DNA of 64,000 bases from the NCBI RefSeq assembly GCF_029023825.1, contig NZ_CP118957.1, positions 639,501 to 703,500 on the forward strand. Direction: 5' to 3'. Position 1 is the stretch's first letter; each line of letters begins with the position of its first letter. The DNA is from Enterococcus saccharolyticus subsp. saccharolyticus. GTDB lineage: Bacteria > Bacillota > Bacilli > Lactobacillales > Enterococcaceae. Under the pieces are notes generated by a model. That model was given only the letters and a program-made list of their open reading frames with translations. It searched no databases and was not told the origin of the DNA. This document shows, one piece after another, positions 1-8,659 of this stretch. The position numbers were made by a program, and so were the translations under genes.

Positions 1-351
1 ACACTTTATTTGGTAAAAATTTCCCACTAAGCCGACCGGAAAGGACAACAGGATTATGACAGAAATAGCAATACGTCGCTGCAGTCGTCGAATCGGTCAC
101 TATCTCAGCGCCACAACTAGGGCAGAGAAATAAGTCCATGGTGCTTTCAGCCGTGTCTTCTGATGAATCAGTCAGTGTTTCTGTGACATCAGGTGTATCA
201 GCTAAACGTGCTTCTTTTTGACTGGCTTCAAAAGCGGTGACTTCTGCTTCTGTGAAGATGCTTAAACAATAGGGACAGTGAAACTTTTGATCGCTTGGAT
301 CAAAAGTTAACGCACCGTCACAGTTAGGACATTTATGTGTAATGACTTCCA
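1..351 (-). CDS. TFIIB-type zinc-ribbon protein, YdjG-like (3' end outside window)
   Basis: Reads on the minus strand from ATG at 351 off the left edge, so only the first 117 residues are visible. They hold two zinc ribbons: CPNC/CPYC near residues 8-30 and CPSC/CYFC near 77-100, separated by an acidic Ser/Thr-rich linker. An AGGAGG-like site lies 7 nt before the ATG. It follows the SPFH gene by 19 nt and is almost certainly cotranscribed with it. In Bacillus subtilis the similar YdjG works with SPFH protein YdjI and YdjH to recruit PspA to stressed membranes; applying that role here is inference. The missing C-terminus should show whether membrane segments are present. Confidence 0.7.
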
Positions 352-370
352 TACCAATAACCTCCTAAAT

Positions 371-1591
371 TTAGATTGGTACTCCTTGGAATGGTTTGCC
401 GCATTCTGGACAGAATTTTGGTACACCGTTTGCTAAATCAATAACCGCATCACAAGAAGAACATTTCATTTTGATACTTGCACCTTTGGCTTCAGGTTTT
501 GCTGTTCCACAGTTGCTACAGAATTTACCTGTGTTTTCTGTACCACAATCAGGACAGGTCCACGTATTTTCTTGTTTGGCTGCTTGTTGCTGTTGCATTT
601 GTTGTTGGTTGGTTTGAGATGCTTGATTAAAGAAACCACCTGCCGCATTCATACCAACGCCCATACCCATGAAACTTTGTGCAGCACCACCAGGATTATT
701 ACCAGCAGCTTCCATGCCTTTAGCGATAGAGCCTTGAACGAATCCTTCACGAATATTGGCATCACCTAACATTGCTCCTTGGTTGCGCATGTTAATTAAT
801 TTCACTGAATCGTCAGTATACGAAATACTTGCCACAGCGACAGAAACAATTTCCATGCCACGTAATTCACGCCAACTATCATCTAACACATCACTCATGT
901 ATTTGCTTAGTTCCATGCTTTTTGATGGAACATAAGAAATCCGTTCGCCGTCTGCCGACATTTTGTTAATCGTTGCTTGGAGTGCTGTCAAAAATTCAGC
1001 CAGATATTGCTCGTTAATATCGTCGATTTCCACTTGTGTTTTATTGCGAGGAATTGCATTTGTATAAAATAAAATAGGGTCGCTCACTTTGATTGAGTAG
1101 GTTCCGTGTGTGCGTAAAAATAGTTCTGCATTATAAAAATTATCAAAATAATTTATCGGAGAAGATGTCCCAAAACGAATACCTTTGATTTCTTGTAAAT
1201 TAATGTAAAAGACTTGTTGTTTCTGAGGTGTCACGCCACCAAATTTAAAACGGTCAAATGTTTCAGCAATCGCTGCTTTGAGTGAACCGTTAAACATGGA
1301 AGGAGCGGAATTGTTTTGTACTGTGTAGTAACCTTCTTCTGCTGTATAATCGATAATTTTTCCACCATCAACTAAAAGCATCATCATATTTGGATACACA
1401 TGTACAACTGAACCATCTGTAATGACGTCGTCTGTTCCTTTGCGGTTTGACCCGCGTTTGCTATCTTTTCTAACTTTGACACCTTTTGTCATGACGGTTG
1501 TGTCACTCATATTGTCCGGTTCGATGATCTCTAGCCATTGGTCAGCAAGTCCGCCGCCAATTGTACTTGTTGCTGCTTTAATTAATCCCAT
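371..1591 (-). CDS. SPFH/virion-core-like protein with C-terminal double zinc ribbon (YdjI-like)
   Basis: The 406-residue product starts at ATG 1591, where TAAAGGAGGAAACATC gives a strong ribosome site; an upstream in-frame ATG at 1633 has none and lies close to the -10 box. Residues about 30-290 form an SPFH/band-7-type domain. A Gly/Met/Gln-rich linker follows (QQQMQQQQAAK), then two zinc ribbons at the C-terminus (CPDC/CSNC and CSSC/CPEC). SPFH proteins scaffold membrane microdomains. This architecture with a zinc-ribbon neighbour matches the YdjI/YdjG pair of the Bacillus membrane-stress system, but no pspA homologue is visible here. Function is inferred from family and context; the domain call is solid. 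Confidence 0.85.
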   Translation of the reverse strand: MGLIKAATSTIGGGLADQWLEIIEPDNMSDTTVMTKGVKVRKDSKRGSNRKGTDDVITDGSVVHVYPNMMMLLVDGGKIIDYTAEEGYYTVQNNSAPSMFNGSLKAAIAETFDRFKFGGVTPQKQQVFYINLQEIKGIRFGTSSPINYFDNFYNAELFLRTHGTYSIKVSDPILFYTNAIPRNKTQVEIDDINEQYLAEFLTALQATINKMSADGERISYVPSKSMELSKYMSDVLDDSWRELRGMEIVSVAVASISYTDDSVKLINMRNQGAMLGDANIREGFVQGSIAKGMEAAGNNPGGAAQSFMGMGVGMNAAGGFFNQASQTNQQQMQQQQAAKQENTWTCPDCGTENTGKFCSNCGTAKPEAKGASIKMKCSSCDAVIDLANGVPKFCPECGKPFQGVPI

Positions 1592-1643
1592 GATGTTTCC
1601 TCCTTTAGTGAGTTGAAAATTGTTATTAAACATCTACAATCAA

Positions 1644-1652
1644 ATTATACCA
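1644..1652 (-). promoter_or_regulatory. Extended -10 promoter of the SPFH operon
   Basis: The minus strand reads TGGTATAAT, a consensus extended -10 element, about 50 nt before the ATG at 1591. No good -35 hexamer is visible, as is common for extended -10 promoters. Confidence 0.6.
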
Positions 1653-1743
1653 CAAGATGAATTATTTCATGTATCCGCCGTAAGTCGTAAAAAAAGTTGA
1701 TGAGAGTTCCTTCGAGTTGGTAGTTTTTTTTGCAAAAGTTTCG

Positions 1744-1749
1744 TATAAT
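1744..1749 (+). promoter_or_regulatory. -10 box before dnaX
   Basis: A perfect TATAAT lies 35 nt before the dnaX start. I cannot assign a good -35 hexamer at 16-18 bp. It probably drives the dnaX-ybaB-recR-tmk-darA-holB-ricT-yabA run. Confidence 0.5.
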
Positions 1750-1784
1750 GATAGATAGCGAATTTTGAAAAGAGGTGGGCAAGT

Positions 1785-3506
1785 TTGGCATATCAAGCAC
1801 TTTATCGCGTCTGGCGTTCACAACGCTTTGAGGATGTTGTCGGGCAACAAGCGATTACCCAAACGTTGAAAAATGCGATTATCCAAAATCAGATTTCTCA
1901 CGCCTATTTATTTACGGGCCCACGAGGAACAGGAAAGACCAGTGCCGCAAAAATTCTTGCCAAAGCAGTCAATTGTCCGCATAGTCAAGACGGTGAACCA
2001 TGCAATGAGTGTGACATGTGTCGTTCGATTACAGCAGGAAACCAAGAAGATGTCATTGAAATTGATGCTGCAAGTAATAATGGTGTAGAAGAGATTCGCT
2101 TTATTCGTGACCGAGCAAATTATGCTCCGACACAAGCAAAATATAAAGTGTATATCATCGATGAAGTTCATATGCTTTCGACTGGAGCATTCAATGCGTT
2201 ATTAAAAACGTTAGAAGAACCTAGAAAAAATGTGATTTTCATCTTAGCAACGACAGAACCGCATAAAATTCCAGCGACGATTATTTCAAGAACGCAACGT
2301 TTTGATTTTAAACGGATACGCACGGAAGATATTGTGGAACATTTGGCACATATTTTAGCTGAGAGTCATATTGACTATGAAGACCAAGCGTTGCAAGTAA
2401 TTGCACGTTCAGCAGAAGGCGGCATGCGCGATGCGTTAAGTATTCTAGACCAAGCGATTTCGTTTAGTGATGGGAAAATTACGATGCAAAATGCGATGGA
2501 AGTAACAGGCAGTCTCACGTTTGAAATGATGGATCAGTTTATTCAACACTGCGCGCAAAAAAATGTAGCAGGTGCATTAGAGATGTTGGGCGAAATGTTG
2601 GCATCGGGCAAAGAAGCACGCCGTTTGCTAGAAAATCTCTTAGTGTATTGCCGAGATTTATTAATTTACCAACAAGCACCGCAATTGTTAAATGAAAAGA
2701 CGGGGTATCTGACAGAAGCGTTTCAACAGCTTGCAGCCCAAACGGCACCGCAACAATTATATCAATGGATTGATATTTTAAATGACACGCAAAATGATGT
2801 GCGTTTTACCACTAATCCGACGATTTATTTAGAGGTAGCAACAGTCAAATTAGCAAGTAGTGGTGGCGCACCAGCGATTGCGACTTCGGAGACATCGATG
2901 GATGAGCAACAAGTCCAACAGTTGAAAAAAGAACTGCAAGAATTACGTCAAGAAATCCAACAATTAAAACAAACAGGTGTAACGGCACAACCAGAAGCGC
3001 CGAAAGCACCCAAACGTAAACCACAAACCAATGGTTATCGGATTCCCAAAGAACGCGTGTTTAACGTATTGAAAGAAGCGACAAAGCAAAACTTAGTCAA
3101 TGTTAAAATGGTTTGGGAAGATTTGTTGTCTAGCTTGACTGTAACGCAAAAGGCAATTTTGCGCGCAAGCGAACCAAAAGCAGCTAGTCCGAGTGGGTTA
3201 GTGATTGCGTTTGATTATGAAATCATTTGCCAAAAAGCAGCAAATGATTCAGAATTTGGTTTAGCGGTACACAATAATTTGAGTCGCATGATTCCAGATT
3301 ATGCACCTGATCCAATTTTCATTACGGTAGATAGCTGGCCAGAATTGCGGAAAGAGTTCTTATCTGGCGATCATGAAGTCGTGGTAGAGGAAGTATTTGA
3401 AGACGCTGGCGATCTTTCTTTATTACCTGAAGAACCAGCAGATGATACTGTAGTGACCAAAGCACAAGAATTATTTGGTGAATTAGCCACAATTGAAGAA
3501 AATTAA
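1785..3506 (+). CDS. dnaX: DNA polymerase III subunits gamma/tau
   Basis: This 573-residue clamp-loader subunit opens and loads the beta clamp at the replication fork. The start is TTG at 1785, with AGAGGTGG seven bases upstream, giving the family N-terminus [11 protein letters not shown]. Walker A GPRGTGKT is at 45-52, a zinc knuckle (Cys64, 73, 76, 79) follows, and Walker B plus DEVH is near 127. The arginine-finger segment reads SRTQRFDF. A Gln/Glu coiled coil near 370-405 and a basic Pro/Lys linker lead to the C-terminal tau region. It heads a recombination/replication operon and its 3' end runs close to ybaB. No programmed-frameshift signal was identified. Confidence 0.97.
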   Translation: MAYQALYRVWRSQRFEDVVGQQAITQTLKNAIIQNQISHAYLFTGPRGTGKTSAAKILAKAVNCPHSQDGEPCNECDMCRSITAGNQEDVIEIDAASNNGVEEIRFIRDRANYAPTQAKYKVYIIDEVHMLSTGAFNALLKTLEEPRKNVIFILATTEPHKIPATIISRTQRFDFKRIRTEDIVEHLAHILAESHIDYEDQALQVIARSAEGGMRDALSILDQAISFSDGKITMQNAMEVTGSLTFEMMDQFIQHCAQKNVAGALEMLGEMLASGKEARRLLENLLVYCRDLLIYQQAPQLLNEKTGYLTEAFQQLAAQTAPQQLYQWIDILNDTQNDVRFTTNPTIYLEVATVKLASSGGAPAIATSETSMDEQQVQQLKKELQELRQEIQQLKQTGVTAQPEAPKAPKRKPQTNGYRIPKERVFNVLKEATKQNLVNVKMVWEDLLSSLTVTQKAILRASEPKAASPSGLVIAFDYEIICQKAANDSEFGLAVHNNLSRMIPDYAPDPIFITVDSWPELRKEFLSGDHEVVVEEVFEDAGDLSLLPEEPADDTVVTKAQELFGELATIEEN

Positions 3507-3528
3507 ACAAGAAATGGAGCGATTGAAT

Positions 3529-3843
3529 ATGATGCGAGGCATGGGCAATATGCAAGGCATGATGAAACAAGTACAAAAAATGCAAAAGAAAATGGCGGAA
3601 GAACAAGAAGTTTTAAATGCCACTGAATTTAAAGGTGAATCAACAAACGGTTATGTTAAAGTGACTGCAACTGGTGACCGTAAAGTGAAAGATATCGTGA
3701 TTGATCCAGCAGTCATTGATGCAGATGATGCTGAAATGTTGCAAGACTTAGTCGTGATGGCAGTCAATGACGTTCTAGGAAAAGTTGAAAAAGCCACCGA
3801 ATCAACAATCGGCAAATATACAAAAGGAATCCCAGGATTCTAA
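3529..3843 (+). CDS. ybaB: YbaB/EbfC family nucleoid-associated protein
   Basis: A 104-residue DNA-binding protein of the YbaB/EbfC family, found between dnaX and recR in most bacteria. An upstream in-frame start at 3493 would overlap dnaX by 14 nt, but GGAGC at 3516 points to ATG 3529 and gives the usual [19 protein letters not shown] start. The N-terminus is a Met-rich amphipathic helix; the core (about 40-95) carries the family's [11 protein letters not shown] strand. It forms dimers that coat DNA in studied homologues. The exact role in recombination is not settled. Confidence 0.93.
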   Translation: MMRGMGNMQGMMKQVQKMQKKMAEEQEVLNATEFKGESTNGYVKVTATGDRKVKDIVIDPAVIDADDAEMLQDLVVMAVNDVLGKVEKATESTIGKYTKGIPGF

Positions 3844-3861
3844 AAAAAGGAGTCTTGACTT

Positions 3862-4458
3862 GTGCAATATCCAGAACCAATTGCAAGATTAATTGCGAGT
3901 TATATGAATTTACCAGGGATTGGTCAGAAAACTGCGACACGTTTAGCTTTTCATACGATTGATATGAAAGATGAAGTCGTTAATGAATTTGCCAAATCAT
4001 TATTAAGTGTCAAGCGTGATTTGACCTTTTGCAGTGTATGTGGGAACATTACAGAAGAAGATCCTTGTAACATTTGTTCCGATACAACGCGTGATCGCAG
4101 CACGATTTTAGTTGTTGAAGAACCAAAAGATGTGATGGCTTTGGAAAAAATGCGCGAGTATCGAGGGCTATATCACGTTTTACATGGCGTTCTTTCACCA
4201 ATGGAAGGAACGGGACCAGAAGACATTAATATTCCTAGCTTGATTCAACGATTGCATAATGATGAAGTGACTGAAGTCATTTTAGCAACCAATGCAACCA
4301 CTGAAGGAGAAGCCACTGCGATGTATCTTTCACGTTTAATCAAACCAGCGGGAATCAAAGTAACACGCCTAGCACATGGGCTATCTGTGGGTAGTGACAT
4401 TGAATATGCAGACGAGGTAACTTTATTAAAAGCAGTTGAAGGTAGAAGAGAGTTGTAA
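3862..4458 (+). CDS. recR: Recombination protein RecR
   Basis: RecR (198 aa) acts with RecF and RecO to load RecA at gaps. The start is GTG at 3862, 10 nt after AAAAAGGAG. The N-terminal helix-hairpin-helix ([15 protein letters not shown]), the four-cysteine zinc motif CSVC...CNIC near 57-71 and the Toprim domain ([13 protein letters not shown], residues about 80-175) are all present. Length and order match the family. It sits 18 nt after ybaB in the conserved dnaX-ybaB-recR cluster. Confidence 0.97.
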   Translation: MQYPEPIARLIASYMNLPGIGQKTATRLAFHTIDMKDEVVNEFAKSLLSVKRDLTFCSVCGNITEEDPCNICSDTTRDRSTILVVEEPKDVMALEKMREYRGLYHVLHGVLSPMEGTGPEDINIPSLIQRLHNDEVTEVILATNATTEGEATAMYLSRLIKPAGIKVTRLAHGLSVGSDIEYADEVTLLKAVEGRREL

Positions 4459-4497
4459 AACTGTTAGTCAGAAAATGAATCAATGGAGGAAACCATA

Positions 4498-5136
4498 GTG
4501 AATGGATTATTCATAACAATTGAAGGACCTGATGGCGCTGGTAAAACAAGTGTCATCAATGAACTGTACCCTCGTTTACAGTTAATCGCTAAAAAAGGGA
4601 TTGTAAAAACAAGAGAACCAGGAGGTGTTCGAATTTCTGAGAAAATTCGTCACATTATCCTAAATCCAGAACATGATGAAATGGACGAACGGACAGAAGC
4701 CTTGCTATACGCTGCTGCTCGTCGCCAGCATTTAGTCGAAGTTATTTTACCAGCATTAAATGCAGGGAAAATCGTGATCTGTGATCGTTTTGTTGACAGT
4801 TCATTAGCCTATCAAGGAGCGGGACGTCGCATTGGTATGGATGAAATTGCGGCAATCAATGAGTTCGCAACAGAAGGAACAACACCAGATTTTACGCTTT
4901 ATTTAGACATTGATTCTGATTCAGGTTTACGAAGAATTCAACAAAATAGAGCCTATCAAATTGACCGATTGGACTCTGAAGGGTTAGAATTTCATCAAAG
5001 AGTTCGTCACGCGTATTTGAAATTAGCTGAAGAAGATCCATTCCGTATTCATCGAGTGGATGCGCGTATGAGTTTACCTGACGTTGTTGAAGCAAGTTAT
5101 TCTGCAATCGTTGAAGCTTACCCACAATATTTTTAA
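4498..5136 (+). CDS. tmk: Thymidylate kinase
   Basis: Phosphorylates dTMP to dTDP in dTTP synthesis. I prefer GTG 4498 (212 aa): GGAGG at 4486-4490 is correctly placed for it, whereas the in-frame ATG at 4483 overlaps that ribosome site. The P-loop EGPDGAGKTS is near residues 9-18, the DR(F/Y) motif DRFVDSS near 95, and the LID region near 140-150 (RRIQQNRAYQIDRLDSE). Family-typical length. The next gene follows 28 nt downstream in the same operon. Confidence 0.96.
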   Translation: MNGLFITIEGPDGAGKTSVINELYPRLQLIAKKGIVKTREPGGVRISEKIRHIILNPEHDEMDERTEALLYAAARRQHLVEVILPALNAGKIVICDRFVDSSLAYQGAGRRIGMDEIAAINEFATEGTTPDFTLYLDIDSDSGLRRIQQNRAYQIDRLDSEGLEFHQRVRHAYLKLAEEDPFRIHRVDARMSLPDVVEASYSAIVEAYPQYF

Positions 5137-5164
5137 CTATCATACAAACTAAGGAGATGAGAAC

Positions 5165-5494
5165 ATGAAACTAATTATGGCAATTGTTCAAGACAAAGAC
5201 AGCAACCGTTTAGCAAACGAATTTATTGATGCAAACATTCGTGCAACCAAACTATCTTCAACAGGTGGTTTTTTGAAAGCAGGAAATAGCACATTTATTA
5301 TCGGGATTGAAGATGAACGTGTAGAAGAAGCGTTAGAATTGATCAAGAAAACATGCCAATCAAGAAAACAATATGTGTCAACACCAATGTCATTAGACGT
5401 TTCATTGGATGGACAAGTTCCTTATCCAGTTGAAGTCGAAGTTGGCGGTTCAACTGTATTTGTTTTACCAGTGGAAGGTTTTCATCAATATTAA
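5165..5494 (+). CDS. darA: PII-like cyclic-di-AMP receptor DarA (PstA/YaaQ)
   Basis: The 109-residue protein belongs to the DarA/PstA family of trimeric PII-like proteins that bind cyclic di-AMP in Firmicutes. It starts MKLIMAIVQDKDSNRLAN and carries the loop GGFLKAGNSTFIIG near residues 36-49, as in the family. AAGGAGATGAG precedes ATG 5165. The position between tmk and holB is conserved in Bacilli. Downstream targets of the family remain unclear. Confidence 0.92.
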   Translation: MKLIMAIVQDKDSNRLANEFIDANIRATKLSSTGGFLKAGNSTFIIGIEDERVEEALELIKKTCQSRKQYVSTPMSLDVSLDGQVPYPVEVEVGGSTVFVLPVEGFHQY

Positions 5495-5505
5495 GGAGGG
5501 CTAGT

Positions 5506-6438
5506 ATGGAGGAAGGGAAATTTTTAGCCGAATACCAACCTCTTGTCTATTCTCAAATGAAAAAAAATGTTGAGCATGAGCGTTTGGCTCATGCTTATCT
5601 TTTTGAAGGGGACAATGGGACAGGCAAACATGAAATGAGTACATGGTTAGCCAAAACTATTTTTTGTGAGAATCGTCAAGCGAATGAACCATGTTATCAA
5701 TGTATTAATTGTTTGCGTATTGAAATGAATGAACATCCCAATGTTCAGACGATTTCCCCTGATGGCCAAAGCATTAAAGTCGATCAGATTCGTCAATTAC
5801 AAGCCGAATTTTCGAAAAGTGGTTTTGAGCGACGACATCAAGTATTTATTATCCAACAAGCCGAAAAAATGAATCCTAGTGCGGCAAATAGCTTGTTGAA
5901 ATTTTTGGAAGAACCACCCGGTAGCTTTCTAGCTATTTTAGAAACTGATAGTGTCGGTCGCATTTTACCAACGATTCAATCACGATGTCAGATTGTGCAT
6001 TTTACTCCGTTACCTAAAGGAAAATTACGTGAAAAATTACAAAATGACGGAATTGGTCAGCAGACGGCAGAACTTCTGGCAAGTCTGACAAATAGTTACG
6101 ACAAAGCAGTTGAAATCTCTCAAGATGAATGGTTTAATGGTGCTAAGGACATTGTTTCAACTTGGTTTGACTACTTGCGAAAGAAAGATCCACAAGGGTT
6201 TATTTTTGTACAGAAAAAATTATTAGCCATTGCGAAAGAAAAAGGACAGCAACGTCAATTATTTGCGATTTTGTTGTTTTATTTTCAACGTGAGCGTAAT
6301 CAATTTTTAACTCAAGGACTCCATGCAGAAGGATTGAATCGAGAACTTGAGCTGATTTTACAAGCACAACAAAAATTAGAAGCCAACGTTTCTTTTCAAG
6401 GTGTCGCTGAACAGTTGACATTGCGAATCATTACCTGA
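5506..6438 (+). CDS. holB: DNA polymerase III subunit delta'
   Basis: A clamp-loader subunit of 310 residues. It has a diverged P-loop GDNGTGKHEM near 34-43, a Cys-rich zinc segment (CENR...CYQCINC, about 50-65), QAEKMN/SLLKFLEEP near 125-143 and a sensor segment IQSRCQIVHF. GGAGG directly precedes ATG 5506, 11 nt after darA. With DnaX from the same operon it forms part of the loader ring; delta (holA) is not in the window. Confidence 0.95.
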   Translation: MEEGKFLAEYQPLVYSQMKKNVEHERLAHAYLFEGDNGTGKHEMSTWLAKTIFCENRQANEPCYQCINCLRIEMNEHPNVQTISPDGQSIKVDQIRQLQAEFSKSGFERRHQVFIIQQAEKMNPSAANSLLKFLEEPPGSFLAILETDSVGRILPTIQSRCQIVHFTPLPKGKLREKLQNDGIGQQTAELLASLTNSYDKAVEISQDEWFNGAKDIVSTWFDYLRKKDPQGFIFVQKKLLAIAKEKGQQRQLFAILLFYFQRERNQFLTQGLHAEGLNRELELILQAQQKLEANVSFQGVAEQLTLRIIT

Positions 6439-6466
6439 AATAAGTCCATAAGAAAGGAGGAGACAC

Positions 6467-7297
6467 ATGGTTAAAGTAGTGGGTGTTCGTTACCGACAAG
6501 CTGGACGAATCTATTATTTCTCTCCTGGTGAAACTGAATTTTTATATAATGACAAGGTCTTGGTGGAATCCCAGCAAGCAAAATATATAGCGACTGTTGC
6601 CATCCCCAATAAAGAGATGAACGCAGAGGATTTACCGGATGACATTAAACCAATCATTCATAAAGCAACCGAATCTGAATTGCAGCAAGATGAAAAGAAT
6701 AAACAAGATGTGAAAGAAGCGTTACGGATTGGTAAAAAGAAAATTCGTGAACATAAATTAGAAATGAAATTGGTTGATGTCGAATATACCTTCGATCGCA
6801 GCAAAATGATTTTCCAATTTACTGCCGATGGACGAATTGATTTTAGAGAATTGGTGAAAGATTTAGCAGCAATTTTCCGAACTCGAATTGAATTACGTCA
6901 AATTGGTGTACGTGATGAAGCGAAAATCTTAGGCGGAATTGGTCCATGTGGTCGTCAATTATGTTGTTCCACTTTTTTAGGCGATTTTGTACCAGTATCC
7001 ATTAAAATGGCAAAAGATCAAGGACTATCTTTAAATCCAACCAAGATTTCGGGTTTATGTGGTCGTTTAATGTGTTGTTTAAATTATGAAAATGATGAAT
7101 ATGAAGCAGCGAAAAAAGAATTACCGGATTTTGGTACTGAAATTGTGACGCCTGATGGCAAAGGTCGCGTGGTAGGTTTAAATTTATTAAGCCGTGTCAT
7201 TAAAGTCCGTTTATTCGGAAAAGAAACGCCTGTGGAATATGATTATGAAGAGATAAAAGAAGTTGCCAAAGCAGGTGAAGCAAATGTCAATGGATAA
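6467..7297 (+). CDS. ricT: PSP1 domain protein RicT (YaaT)
   Basis: A 276-residue cytoplasmic PSP1-domain protein. The central motifs GPCGRQLCCSTFLGDF and GLCGRLMCCLNYE carry the conserved Cys pairs of the family. In B. subtilis YaaT is part of the RicA/RicF/RicT iron-sulfur complex that acts with RNase Y in mRNA maturation; whether that complex works here cannot be told from the window. The ribosome site AAAGGAGGAG is strong. The 3' end overlaps yabA by 14 nt. Confidence 0.93.
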   Translation: MVKVVGVRYRQAGRIYYFSPGETEFLYNDKVLVESQQAKYIATVAIPNKEMNAEDLPDDIKPIIHKATESELQQDEKNKQDVKEALRIGKKKIREHKLEMKLVDVEYTFDRSKMIFQFTADGRIDFRELVKDLAAIFRTRIELRQIGVRDEAKILGGIGPCGRQLCCSTFLGDFVPVSIKMAKDQGLSLNPTKISGLCGRLMCCLNYENDEYEAAKKELPDFGTEIVTPDGKGRVVGLNLLSRVIKVRLFGKETPVEYDYEEIKEVAKAGEANVNG

Positions 7298-7649
7298 ACG
7301 TTCGATATATGATGGTCTGAATGATTTTGAGAGTGATTTGCAAAAATTATTGACAAATCTTGCTGAAATGAAGGATTCATTACAAGAAGTTGTGGAAAAA
7401 AATGCCACACTTGAGTTAGAGAATCAACGTTTACGTGAGCATATCCGTGAATTAAATCAAGAAAGTGAACCGCCTTCTGATACAGCGAAACAAGAAATTT
7501 CATCGGCATTATCGAAATCGCGTATGAATTTAGAAAAAATTTATGAAGAAGGTTTCCACGTTTGTTATGATTTATATGGATCAAGACGCGAACATGATGA
7601 ACCATGTGCGTTTTGTTTAGAAGTAATTTATCGTGAAAGTGGCAATTAA
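7284..7649 (+). CDS. yabA: Replication initiation control protein YabA
   Basis: The 121-residue product begins at ATG 7284, inside the end of ricT; AGGTGA 8 nt upstream supports it over the in-frame TTG at 7263. Residues about 5-65 form a coiled coil (LTNLAEMKDSLQEVVEK). The C-terminus has the zinc-binding pattern HVCYDLYGS...EPCAFC. YabA bridges DnaA and the DNA clamp in B. subtilis to restrain initiation. It ends the operon: a strong terminator follows. Confidence 0.94.
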   Translation: MSMDKRSIYDGLNDFESDLQKLLTNLAEMKDSLQEVVEKNATLELENQRLREHIRELNQESEPPSDTAKQEISSALSKSRMNLEKIYEEGFHVCYDLYGSRREHDEPCAFCLEVIYRESGN

Positions 7650-7651
7650 GA

Positions 7652-7690
7652 AAAAAGACTGGCAGCGATTGGTGTCCAGTCTTTTTGTTT
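7652..7690 (+). terminator. Intrinsic terminator after yabA
   Basis: An 11-bp stem, AAAAAGACTGG at 7652-7662 pairing with CCAGTCTTTTT at 7676-7686, runs into the T-rich tail. Confidence 0.85.
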
Positions 7691-7705
7691 TAAGGAGTGA
7701 ACAAG

Positions 7706-8575
7706 TTGAAAAAGCAACGCAGTTTTAAAGAGAAAACGTTTGGTATCTTGTATTTAGTACCCACACCGATTGGCAATTTAGAAGATATGACGTTTCGTAG
7801 TGTTAAAACATTACAAACAGTTGATTTGATTGCGAGCGAGGATACGCGCAATACGCAAAAGTTATTGAATCATTTTGACATTAACGTCCCGCAAAAAAGT
7901 TTACATGAGCACAATTATAAAGAACGTGTTCCGCAATTTATTGAACTGCTACAAGCAGGAAAATCAATTGCTCAAGTGAGTGATGCTGGGATGCCCTCGA
8001 TTAGTGATCCAGGTCATGAATTAGTGGTTGCCTGTATCGCAGCAGAGATTGCTGTCGTGGCATTGCCGGGACCAACGGCGGGGTTAACGGCTTTAATTGC
8101 TTCTGGGTTAACACCGCAACCCAACTATTTTTATGGTTTTTTAAAACGTAAGAAGAAAGAACAGTTAGAAGAATTGACAAGTTTGGCTTATCAAAAAGCA
8201 ACAATGATTTTTTATGAATCTCCGTATCGATTAGGCGCGACAATTGAGAATATGATGACGGTTTTTGGTCCAGAACGACAAGCAGTTGTTTGTCGTGAAT
8301 TAACCAAGATTCATGAAGAATATTTACGTGGTACGCTCGCTGAATTACACGCCTATCTTGCGGAAACACCTGTTAAAGGCGAATGTTGTTTGATGGTTGC
8401 CGGCGCCACGGAAGAAGCACCACCAGCAGAAATTGTGGGAACCATCATTGAACAAGTAGACGCGTTAGTTGCAGAAGGAATCAAACCGAATGTAGCGATT
8501 AAAGAAGTTGCCAAAAAAAATGGGTTGAAAAAACAAGTTGTTTACAATGATTATCATGGATTGAATGGCGTCTAG
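7706..8575 (+). CDS. rsmI: 16S rRNA (cytidine(1402)-2'-O)-methyltransferase
   Basis: A SAM-dependent tetrapyrrole-methylase-fold enzyme that 2'-O-methylates C1402 of 16S rRNA. I place the start at TTG 7706 (289 aa), 8 nt after AAGGAG; the in-frame GTG at 7697 overlaps that site. Family motifs are visible: YLVPTPIGNLEDMT at the N-terminus, SEDTRNTQKLL near 45, SDAGMPSISDPGHELV near 90-105, and ALPGPTAGLTALIASGL near 115-135. The stop codon is inside the terminator stem. Confidence 0.95.
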   Translation: MKKQRSFKEKTFGILYLVPTPIGNLEDMTFRSVKTLQTVDLIASEDTRNTQKLLNHFDINVPQKSLHEHNYKERVPQFIELLQAGKSIAQVSDAGMPSISDPGHELVVACIAAEIAVVALPGPTAGLTALIASGLTPQPNYFYGFLKRKKKEQLEELTSLAYQKATMIFYESPYRLGATIENMMTVFGPERQAVVCRELTKIHEEYLRGTLAELHAYLAETPVKGECCLMVAGATEEAPPAEIVGTIIEQVDALVAEGIKPNVAIKEVAKKNGLKKQVVYNDYHGLNGV

Positions 8576-8599
8576 GCATACTTGCCTAGACTTTTTTTG
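8570..8599 (+). terminator. Intrinsic terminator overlapping the rsmI stop
   Basis: GTCTAGGCA (8570-8578) pairs with TGCCTAGAC (8583-8591), with a 4-nt loop and eight T residues. The rsmI stop TAG lies in the 5' arm. Confidence 0.9.
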
Positions 8600-8612
8600 T
8601 AATAGAGCAGAT

Positions 8613-8641
8613 TTGCAGGGGAATGTTCGTTCGTATATAAT
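8613..8641 (+). promoter_or_regulatory. dinB promoter with near-consensus LexA (SOS) box
   Basis: TTGCAG at 8613-8618 and TATAAT at 8636-8641 are 17 bp apart. The spacer holds GAATGTTCGTTC at 8621-8632, one base away from the Gram-positive SOS consensus GAACN4GTTC. LexA bound there would block the promoter, and dinB is a classic SOS gene. The promoter is seen directly; LexA control is inferred. Confidence 0.6.
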
Positions 8642-8659
8642 GGAGGAGAGGTGAGTAGG

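Noticed and set aside
4483-4497. ATG 4483 as the tmk start
   Set aside because: It lies on the ribosome site GGAGG (4486-4490) that serves GTG 4498.
8001-8369. 122-codon minus-strand open frame inside rsmI
   Set aside because: Shadow of rsmI: no start signal and unrecognisable product.
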